In this document: positions 6,520-11,949 of the stretch, one piece after another
How positions within the stretch are numbered: position 1 is the stretch's first letter
Layout: the number at the start of each line of letters is the position of its first letter
NCBI GenBank assembly: GCA_021776755.1
Contig: JAJFFI010000344.1
Coordinates: 1 to 14,884 of the forward strand
Length of the DNA: 14,884 nt
DNA from: Alphaproteobacteria bacterium
Lineage (GTDB): Bacteria; Pseudomonadota; Alphaproteobacteria; JAJFFI01
Direction: 5' to 3'
The notes under the pieces: generated by a model
Databases searched by the model: none
What the model was told of the DNA's origin: nothing
What the model saw: the letters and a program-made list of their open reading frames with translations, nothing else
Made by a program: the position numbers and the translations under genes

Positions 6520-6548
6520 TTGACACTCCGAACCCCCGTGGCTAGAAG
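6520..6548 (+). promoter_or_regulatory. Sigma-70 promoter for tRNA-Ser
   Basis: A perfect TTGACA -35 (6520-6525) is followed by exactly 17 bp and a TAGAAG -10 (6543-6548, 4 of 6 to TATAAT). Transcription would begin near 6555, about 55 nt before the mature tRNA. This is the best promoter match I found in the window. Confidence 0.7.
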
Positions 6549-6610
6549 GTCCAGCGCTCGCAACCGGGCGGGTTGGCCCGCCGATTTTGCGGGTTTCCCG
6601 GCAGCACCCA

Positions 6611-6699
6611 GGAGGGATGGCAGAGCGGTAATGCAGCGGATTGCTAATCCGTCAACGTGTAACAGCGTTGCGAGGGTTCGATTCCCTCTCCCTCCGCCA
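6611..6699 (+). tRNA. tRNA-Ser (anticodon GCU), CCA encoded
   Basis: All arms can be drawn. The acceptor GGAGGGA (6611-6617) pairs perfectly with TCCCTCC (6689-6695). The anticodon stem is GCGGA/TCCGT (one G-U) around the loop TTGCTAA, with GCT at 6643-6645. A long variable arm, CAACG...CGTTG (6653-6670), marks a class II tRNA. The T arm is GAGGG-TTCGATT-CCCTC (6672-6688). The discriminator G is followed by CCA at 6697-6699. The tRNA reads AGC and AGU serine codons. Such tRNA-Ser genes often serve as integration sites, but no second copy of the 3' end and no integrase lie in this window. Confidence 0.97.
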
Positions 6700-6813
6700 T
6701 TTGCCCATGCCGCGGCACTGCAGCGCCTCTCCCCGATAACTGCCGCCGGCGCGACGCTCTGGCATGGCCCTTCCCGAGTGCGTGGAATTGAGAAACTTCA
6801 ACGTCTGCCACCG

Positions 6814-6850
6814 AATTGGTCCCGAAGATTTTCCGAAATTCCAATTTTTT
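6814..6850 (+). terminator. Candidate terminator downstream of tRNA-Ser
   Basis: AATTGG (6814-6819) pairs with CCAATT (6841-6846), and the T-run continues to 6850. The loop is long (21 nt) and the stem AT-rich, so the structure is weak. The T-run and the position after the tRNA are the support. Confidence 0.3.
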
Positions 6851-6945
6851 ATAGAGCCGCTATGCGGATTTCCGCGAAAACCTGTCAAGCGCTTAATATC
6901 ATTGCAAAATTTGAGTTTCCTGAATACAGTTGCACGAAGTCAACG

Positions 6946-6969
6946 GTGGCCCGCAAAATGCGCGGCCAC
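6946..6969 (+). ncRNA. Strong 10-bp hairpin in the intergenic region
   Basis: GTGGCC-CGCA (6946-6955) pairs with TGCG (6959-6962) and GGCCAC (6964-6969), with an AAA loop and a single bulged C at 6963. Ten base pairs with one bulge are unlikely by chance at this spot. It may be part of a small RNA or a leader. No U-tract follows, so it is not a standard terminator. Confidence 0.4.
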
Positions 6970-7113
6970 GGAGGTCTCCAAGGGTGGAAATCCATCCAAC
7001 ACCGAAAGCGGAGAGATTGTCAGGGGTCCGCTGATTCTGGGTTTTCATCTTGAAATACAAAGCGAATCGACGAACCTGCTCCGGAATAGCTGATTTTCGG
7101 CAACGTTGAGACA

Positions 7114-7131
7114 TGTTGCAGAAATGCAGCA
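7114..7131 (+). ncRNA. Hairpin with GAAA tetraloop upstream of the leader ORF
   Basis: TGTTGCA (7114-7120) pairs with TGCAGCA (7125-7131) through seven pairs, including one G-U, closed by a GAAA (GNRA-type) tetraloop. It lies just upstream of the Shine-Dalgarno of the 37-codon ORF. Confidence 0.4.
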
Positions 7132-7163
7132 GAGCAAGAAAGATTTGCGTTGAAGGAGGCCAA

Positions 7164-7277
7164 ATGCTATCTCTCCTCACGCTTTCAGGCATCGGAAGTC
7201 CCGCGTTGGGAAGATTTCCGGCCCGAAAGAAACTGGAGGGGGCTTCCTCTCGCACTCCGGGCAACCGGACAGTGTGA
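7164..7277 (+). CDS. Candidate 37-residue leader peptide
   Basis: ATG at 7164 is preceded by AAGGAGG (7153-7159), the strongest Shine-Dalgarno in this half of the window, with a 4-nt spacer. The frame runs 37 codons to TGA at 7275-7277. The peptide starts MLSLLTLSGIGSPALG, continues with a basic RFPARKKLE stretch and ends TPGNRTV. It is 140 bp upstream of the M23 start. Its last codons run through the first CAA-loop hairpin (7256-7269), and its stop lies just before the second, so a ribosome on it would control folding of the array. No run of one amino acid typical of classical attenuators is seen. It may be a leader peptide, an unrelated small protein or a chance ORF. Confidence 0.4.
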   Translation: MLSLLTLSGIGSPALGRFPARKKLEGASSRTPGNRTV

Positions 7278-7381
7278 TCCCGGGCAACCGGGTAACATAA
7301 ACAAGTAACCGGCGGAGCAACCGCCCAAGGGCAAGATGGCGATCCAATCGCGACACAGGCAAGACGGCGGATCAACCGCCG
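7256..7381 (+). repeat. Array of five hairpins with loops ending in CAA
   Basis: Five short hairpins follow one another. They are TCCGG-GCAA-CCGGA (7256-7269), CCCGG-GCAA-CCGGG (7279-7292), GGCGG-AGCAA-CCGCC (7311-7325), GCGA-TCCAA-TCGC (7339-7351) and CGGCGG-ATCAA-CCGCCG (7365-7381). The stems differ, but every loop ends in CAA, and the first two are GNRA-type GCAA tetraloops. The last two sit in a 28-bp direct repeat that begins GGCAAGA (7330 and 7358). Between these repeats the stem bases change on both sides in a way that keeps pairing. The array ends 36 nt before the M23 start codon. Confidence 0.6.
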
Positions 7382-7417
7382 GAAAGTGCGGGACAAACTA
7401 ACTCTGGGTAGGGATAC

Positions 7418-9625
7418 ATGGTGCGGCTGCAGGACGTGCTACGCCGTGACGGGAAATGTGGGGGTGCCAATCGCCCGAACGCCCGTCAGGCTGACGATGG
7501 TCAAATCGGTGATGCTCAAGCGAGCACAGGGGCCGGTGGATCAGATCGCAACGCTTCCAACCGAACGGAAGGGACCGCCACGCGCGGCGCGTTCCGCCGG
7601 GCTCCGGCAAAGCCGGACCCGCGGTCCATTTCGGCCGAAGCCCGCCGCGCGGCATCTGCTGCGCATACACGGTTCGCGGAAACTTTCGCAAGCGATGAGG
7701 AGCGCGCCCGCAGCCCCTTCGCGAAGAAGGTTTCCGACGCCCGCCTGCATTTCACGGGGACCAGCCAGTATGTCGTCCGCGGATTCCGCAACGCCCGCCT
7801 GAAAATCCGTACCGTTGCCGTAATGAAAAGCCGCGTCGTCAAGGCGCGGCTCTCGAATGCGCTCACCCATTGCCGGACCCGCATCCGCGCAGGCTGGCGC
7901 AACTGGCGCCATCAGCGCGCGCATTTCGGCCGTTTCGATGTCATTAACAGGTCGATCGCGGCAGAACGTGCGCGGATCGAGGCCGCCGCCGCGGATGCCT
8001 CGGCGTCTGTACCGGCACGGGCACCCACGCCGCAGTCCGCCCGCCGCGGCCGTCTGGTCCGCACCCTGAGAGGATCGGCGCGGAGCGCACCCGTGCGCGC
8101 CGCCAGCACGATCGACGATCCGGCCGAGCTGTTCCGGCAAATGCAGGCTCATGCGGAATCCCAGTCCCGGCGTTCGGACGAGGTGCGCGCACGCCTCAAG
8201 TCCGCGGGCTTCCGGGTCCGCGTGTCGCGCGGTCTTCGCGTCTTTGGCATGCGCATCTTCACCGGGATCGGCGGCTTCATGGGCTGGGCCGCTGGCTGTG
8301 TCTTCAGCGCCTGGTCAGCACTCGGGCGGCGGTCGCGCGGGCTGATTCCGTCGCGCGAGGTCATTTACCGGTCGCGCGGCAAGGTTTCCCATCACCGCAT
8401 GTCCCCGACCGTGCAGGTCGGCGGCGCCATCGCATCGGTGGCGGTCGTGATGTGGGCCGGGTTCGCGTCCTATTACTATGTGTCGTTCGATCACATGATC
8501 CAGCAGCGCGACCGCGAGATTGCCTCGCTCAAGTCGGCGTATCGCAGCATGGCTTCGATGCAGGAGCAGACGCGCGGCGAAATGGAACGCGTGACGGCCG
8601 AGCTTGAGACCACCTATCAGCGCATCGTCGAGGTGATCGACCGCGCCGGCATTCCGGCCCGGGCCAAGGTCGGCCCGGTGGGGGCCGTCTCGGTGAAACT
8701 CGCCGAAGTGCCGGCCAGCGCGCCGAACGCCTTCAAGCGCGACATGTACCGGATGCGCAAGAACTGGGGCGCGCTCTCCCAGCGTACGGCCGATCTGGGC
8801 AGCGCCTTCGTCGTCGCCGGTGCGCAGTTCGAGACGGTTGTATCCGCGCACGGCGCGGTCAGCTCCCACCGCGATGGCCTGATCCAGCGCGTGGCCGAGC
8901 TCCAGACCGAGATGGCCAACCTCCGCACGACCCAGGAAGAAGTTCTGGCCCGCGTCACCGAGCGCACCCGCAGCAACATCGTCGAGGTGGCCCAGGTCAT
9001 CGAGAAGACCGGCCTTGATGCGAAGGGCCTGCTGGCCCGCCTGCAAAAGGAGCGCCGCAAGGCCTCGCGCAAGCTCCGGTTCGCGCGCGGCGGCCCGTTC
9101 ATCGAACTGGCCTCCGCCAAGCTCCCGTCCGGCGATCCGCTGGTGACCCGCGTCGCAAAGCTCGACAAGGACATGGGCCAGTGGCAGGACTTCCAGCAGA
9201 TCCTCAGGATGCTGCCGATCTCCACGCCGGTCGACGTCTTCACGCCCACCAGCGGCTTCGGCAAACGGCGCGATCCGATCCGCCGGCGGTGGTCGATGCA
9301 CAGCGGCTTTGACATGGCCAACAAGATCGGCACGCCGATTCTCGCGTCCGCGCCCGGCAAGGTCACTTTCGCTGGCTGGCGCGGCGGCAACGGCCGCATG
9401 ATCGAGGTCGACCATGGTCTCGGAATCACAACACGCTATTTGCATCTGTCGGAAATTCTGGTTGAAGAGGGGGATCAGGTCGGCTTCCGCGACAAGATCG
9501 GACTCATGGGCAGTTCGGGCCGCAGTACCGGCTCGCACCTGCACTACGAGATCCGCATCGAAGGGCGGGCGGTCAATCCACGGCGCTTCCTGCAAGCAGG
9601 GAAATTTGTCTTTGTAGGAAAATAA
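7418..9625 (+). CDS. Membrane-anchored M23 peptidoglycan endopeptidase with DUF5930-like region and long Arg-rich N-terminus
   Basis: The protein has 735 residues, with ATG at 7418 and AGGGA just upstream. Residues 1-310 are very basic (58 Arg in the first 330 by hand count) and match no domain I know. Residues about 311-358 (PSREVIYRSRGKVSHHRMSPTVQ, in two pieces, then the membrane segment VGGAIASVAVVMWAGFASYYYV) look like the start of the DUF5930 family. Residues 358-550 are long coiled-coil helices. Residues 605-725 are the M23 domain with all metal and catalytic positions: His628 and Asp632 in HSGFD, His676 in YLHLS, and His707 and His709 in SHLHYE. The catalytic domain should face the periplasm and cut peptide cross-links. 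A second hydrophobic stretch (about 276-300) complicates the topology. The first 60 residues look poorly folded, so the true start could be later, but no Met occurs until residue 136. The bactofilin gene follows after 49 bp. Confidence 0.85.
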   Translation: MVRLQDVLRRDGKCGGANRPNARQADDGQIGDAQASTGAGGSDRNASNRTEGTATRGAFRRAPAKPDPRSISAEARRAASAAHTRFAETFASDEERARSPFAKKVSDARLHFTGTSQYVVRGFRNARLKIRTVAVMKSRVVKARLSNALTHCRTRIRAGWRNWRHQRAHFGRFDVINRSIAAERARIEAAAADASASVPARAPTPQSARRGRLVRTLRGSARSAPVRAASTIDDPAELFRQMQAHAESQSRRSDEVRARLKSAGFRVRVSRGLRVFGMRIFTGIGGFMGWAAGCVFSAWSALGRRSRGLIPSREVIYRSRGKVSHHRMSPTVQVGGAIASVAVVMWAGFASYYYVSFDHMIQQRDREIASLKSAYRSMASMQEQTRGEMERVTAELETTYQRIVEVIDRAGIPARAKVGPVGAVSVKLAEVPASAPNAFKRDMYRMRKNWGALSQRTADLGSAFVVAGAQFETVVSAHGAVSSHRDGLIQRVAELQTEMANLRTTQEEVLARVTERTRSNIVEVAQVIEKTGLDAKGLLARLQKERRKASRKLRFARGGPFIELASAKLPSGDPLVTRVAKLDKDMGQWQDFQQILRMLPISTPVDVFTPTSGFGKRRDPIRRRWSMHSGFDMANKIGTPILASAPGKVTFAGWRGGNGRMIEVDHGLGITTRYLHLSEILVEEGDQVGFRDKIGLMGSSGRSTGSHLHYEIRIEGRAVNPRRFLQAGKFVFVGK

Positions 9626-9674
9626 CGGCCAGCCAAACGTGCTAAACCCGCAACCAAGGGATACCAACAAGAAA

Positions 9675-10106
9675 ATGAAACCAGCAAACTCCATGCCCTC
9701 CATCGTCAGCGTCAATCTGCGCATTTCTGGCGACCTCATCAGCGACGGCGACATCCAGGTCGAAGGCACCGTCGAAGGCAACGTCAAGAGCCGCATGCTC
9801 ACGATCGGTGAGTCAGGCGCGGTCAAAGGCGAGATCGATGCCGAGCAGGTGCTCGTCAGCGGCAAGGTCGTCGGCAAGATCAAGGCGACCAGCGTCACCC
9901 TGAGCCAGACCGCAGACGTCACCGGTGACATCACCCACGAAGCGCTCGCAATCGAATCCGGCGCGAACTTCGAGGGCAACATCAACCGCATCAGCAACGC
10001 CTCCGGTGTGGCCCGCAACGGCGGCGCCCCGCTCGGTGGCGCCAAGCCCGCCGGTGGCAGCCCGTCGCTGCCCAAGGCCGGCGAAGCTGCGGCGGCCGCC
10101 AACTAG
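9675..10106 (+). CDS. bacA: Bactofilin (polymer-forming cytoskeletal protein)
   Basis: From the ATG at 9675 the protein has 143 residues. AAGGGA lies 13 nt upstream, which is a little far. A GTG at 9639 would add 12 residues but has no ribosome site, and the ATG at 9693 is a third option. The core is a right-handed beta-helix of short repeats seen as regular turns: ISGDLISDGDIQVEGTVEGNV, MLTIGESGAVKGEIDAEQVLVSGKVVGKI, VTLSQTADVTGDITHEALAIESGANFEGNI (each shown here only as turn landmarks joined from adjacent pieces). The tail is flexible and rich in Gly, Ala, Pro and Lys. Bactofilins polymerise without nucleotide, often on the inner membrane, and position cell-wall enzymes. The upstream M23 peptidase is the likely partner and shares the transcript. 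Confidence 0.92.
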   Translation: MKPANSMPSIVSVNLRISGDLISDGDIQVEGTVEGNVKSRMLTIGESGAVKGEIDAEQVLVSGKVVGKIKATSVTLSQTADVTGDITHEALAIESGANFEGNINRISNASGVARNGGAPLGGAKPAGGSPSLPKAGEAAAAAN

Positions 10107-10127
10107 GCAAACATTCGTTTCGGTTCC

Positions 10128-10180
10128 GCGGCCTCGTCCGCCCCGCGCCCTCCAGTGGCGTCAGGGGCGGGCGGGGCCGC
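10128..10180. terminator. Long GC-rich inverted repeat between convergent genes
   Basis: The arm at 10128-10144 (GCGGCC...CCGCCCC) pairs with the arm at 10164-10180 (GGGGCGG...GGCCGC), with small internal mismatches. It starts just after the bactofilin stop. Its right arm lies inside the last codons of the minus-strand hydrolase, whose stop codon is at 10161-10163. There is no strong U-tract, but the stem could serve transcription end for both sides. Confidence 0.5.
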
Positions 10181-11120
10181 AGCCGTTTCGGGCCGGACTA
10201 GGTAATCGGTGTGTGCCTGGGGCGCGGGCGGCATCGGCCTGTTCGAGCACCCACGCGATCGCGGCCCGTGCGCCGGGTTCGCTCAGGGTCGGCGTGTGGC
10301 CTTTCCCTTCGATGACCGCGAGATTGAGGTTGGGATGTGCCGCCGCCATCGCCTCGGCCGTCGCCTGGCTCAGGACATCGGACTGTCCCCCCCGGATGAT
10401 GGCGACCGGCACCCGGAACAATCCGCGGAAAAGCGCCCAGAGGTCGAGCCTCGTCTGGGGCTTGTCGGCGAGCGGCTTTGCCAGATTTATATCCCAGTCG
10501 AAATGGAGTTTTCCATCGTCTGGCGCGTGGGGCGGATCGGCCCGGTAGGTGCCTTCGGCAAGTTGGCGCCAGTCATCGTCGTTGTCGAGGCCGATCGTCG
10601 TCAATGTGGACTTCAGGAACTCGGCCGCGGTCTCGATATCGGGTTGCGGCCGGTCTTCCGAGATGAAGGCGATGATGCGGTCGAGCCCTTCGCCGCCGAC
10701 ATCGGGGCCGATATCGTTCAGGATCGCCCCCGCCACCGACCCCGGGGACAGCACCGCCATTCCGTTGGCCAGGAGGCCGCCGAGCGATGTTCCGGCCACG
10801 ACCACCCGGTGCAGATTTGTGGCCACCATCAGGTGGCGGAGATCGCTCAGATACACCGGCGGTGAATAGTGATCCCAGTCGCTGTCGTAGTCGGACTGAC
10901 CGCGTCCCCGATAGTCCGGACAGATCACCCGGCGCGGCGTCTCGTGTTCGGTTGAAAGCCAGGTCGCGAGCCGGTCGAAATCCTTCGAGTTCCGCGTCAG
11001 GCCGGGCAGACATAGCACCGGCGTGCCCGGCAGGTCCGGCGCCCCATAGCCACGGTACCCGTAGTCACGGTAATAGAGGCTCAGACCGTCCTGGGAGGTG
11101 AAGCGGCGTTCGGCATACAC
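10161..11120 (-). CDS. Alpha/beta hydrolase
   Basis: The protein has 319 residues with the standard alpha/beta-hydrolase order. PVLCLPGLTRN (34-44) supplies the oxyanion region. VICPDYRGRGQSDYDSD (65-81) is the usual D-x-R-G-x-G-x-S loop. GTSLGG (110-115) carries the nucleophile Ser112. IIRGGQSDVLS carries the acid Asp248, and GKGHTPTL the catalytic His275. A cap region lies at about 140-225. No signal peptide is present, so it is cytosolic. The substrate is unknown; ester or similar bond hydrolysis is the family activity. The last 20 or so residues (after LEQADAARAPG) are not conserved-looking and overlap the terminator-like repeat. It starts 41 bp after the HAD gene on the same strand, so the two are probably co-transcribed. 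Confidence 0.87.
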   Translation of the reverse strand: MYAERRFTSQDGLSLYYRDYGYRGYGAPDLPGTPVLCLPGLTRNSKDFDRLATWLSTEHETPRRVICPDYRGRGQSDYDSDWDHYSPPVYLSDLRHLMVATNLHRVVVAGTSLGGLLANGMAVLSPGSVAGAILNDIGPDVGGEGLDRIIAFISEDRPQPDIETAAEFLKSTLTTIGLDNDDDWRQLAEGTYRADPPHAPDDGKLHFDWDINLAKPLADKPQTRLDLWALFRGLFRVPVAIIRGGQSDVLSQATAEAMAAAHPNLNLAVIEGKGHTPTLSEPGARAAIAWVLEQADAARAPGTHRLPSPARNGCGPARP

Positions 11121-11161
11121 GGCAGCGGTGCCTATCGGTAGCGGAAGAAACTGAACACCGT

Positions 11162-11851
11162 TTACCCGATGCCGAGGATCGGCAACATCTGGCTAAGATC
11201 GGTGATTTCGGCATCGGGCTCCGCGGTCAGCCGCTCGCGGCGCTGGCCATAGCGGTTGCACCAGATGACCTTCATCCCGAAGGTCGCCGCCGCCACCGCG
11301 TCCCAGGCGTTCGAGGACTGGAAGCTGATCCGTTCGGCCGGCACGTCAAGCTCGTCGCAGGTCATCTGATAGACCGAGAAATGCGGCTTGTAGACGCCAA
11401 CGCTTTCAACCGACAGCACCGCATCGAGATCGCCGCCGATGCCGGAATTCCGGACTGCGGAGTCGAGCATCTTCGGCTCGCCGTTCGACAGGATCGCGGT
11501 CTTTATTCCCGCAGCCTTCAAGTCTTTCAGGACCTGGGGCACCTCGGGGAACGCGTCGAGTTTCAGATAGAGGTTCATCAGGCGCTCGCGGAGGTCCGCG
11601 TCGTCGAAACCGAGTGTGTCGAGCGCATAATCCAGGGCGTCGCCCGTGACGCCCCAAAAGTCCTTGTGCTTGCCCATGCAGGCGCGAAGCCAGGTATACT
11701 CGAGCTGCTTGGTCCGCCAGAGGGCGGAGAATTCATCGGCCTTGTCGCCGAGGCTGTCGCGCTCTGATTTTGCAGCCGAATTGAAATCGAACAGCGTGCC
11801 ATAGGCGTCAAAGACGCAGGCTTCAATATTCTCTAGTCGCGTATCGGTCAT
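11162..11851 (-). CDS. (S)-2-haloacid dehalogenase-type HAD hydrolase
   Basis: The protein has 229 residues, which is typical for haloacid dehalogenase type II. The start at 11851 has GGAGG a few bases upstream. Residues known from L-DEX-type enzymes are present in order: the nucleophile Asp15 and Thr19 in FDAYGTLFD, Arg46 in LWRTKQLEYTWLR, Ser122-Asn123 in LSNG, Lys155 in YKP, Tyr161, and SSNAWDA (179-185) with Asn181 and Asp184. Known members hydrolyse short 2-haloalkanoic acids with inversion via an aspartyl ester, without needing magnesium. The full set of active-site residues supports that type over a general phosphatase, although natural substrates of chromosomal copies are often uncertain. 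An alpha/beta hydrolase follows in the same likely operon. Confidence 0.88.
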   Translation of the reverse strand: MTDTRLENIEACVFDAYGTLFDFNSAAKSERDSLGDKADEFSALWRTKQLEYTWLRACMGKHKDFWGVTGDALDYALDTLGFDDADLRERLMNLYLKLDAFPEVPQVLKDLKAAGIKTAILSNGEPKMLDSAVRNSGIGGDLDAVLSVESVGVYKPHFSVYQMTCDELDVPAERISFQSSNAWDAVAAATFGMKVIWCNRYGQRRERLTAEPDAEITDLSQMLPILGIG

Positions 11852-11949
11852 GGAGGCCTCCGATCAGCCTTGCGCTGGCCAGTCTTTGGAACAGGCGGTT
11901 TGCCAGTCGACTGACAGTGCCGCGATAGGGGTGGGGACGCAAGCCGCCG

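Larger units (their letters stand above)
6700..7417 (+). other. About 0.7-kb region without a conventional gene, rich in RNA-like hairpins
   Basis: Between the tRNA and the M23 gene no long frame looks protein-like. The first part (about 6780-6940) is clearly more AT-rich than the rest of the window. The second part holds a chain of strong short hairpins (6946-6969, 7114-7131, 7256-7381) and a 37-codon ORF with a good ribosome site. A long structured 5' leader for the M23-bactofilin genes or one or more small RNAs are the readings I favour. I found no match to tmRNA, RNase P, SRP or 6S RNA signature motifs. Confidence 0.55.

Noticed and set aside
6611..6699. Attachment site (attB/attL) at tRNA-Ser
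   Set aside because: No direct repeat of the tRNA 3' end and no integrase gene in the window.
7256..7381. CRISPR array interpretation of the CAA-loop repeats
   Set aside because: Units are short, unequal in stem sequence and spacing, with no constant repeat and no cas genes.
6899..7396. 165-codon minus-strand frame in the intergenic region
   Set aside because: The translation is Cys/Pro/Arg-rich with no motif, and it crosses the hairpin array; no ribosome site is apparent.
7386..7802. 138-codon plus-strand frame overlapping the start of the M23 gene
   Set aside because: No ribosome site and no domain; the M23 frame is open across the whole stretch and has AGGGA before its ATG. It was considered because the first 60 M23 residues look unusual.
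8315..10102. 595-codon frame on the minus strand opposite the M23 and bactofilin genes
   Set aside because: It is antisense to two well-supported genes with motif evidence. Its translation is rich in Ala, Arg, Asp and Gly without domains, as expected of the complementary strand of high-GC coding DNA.
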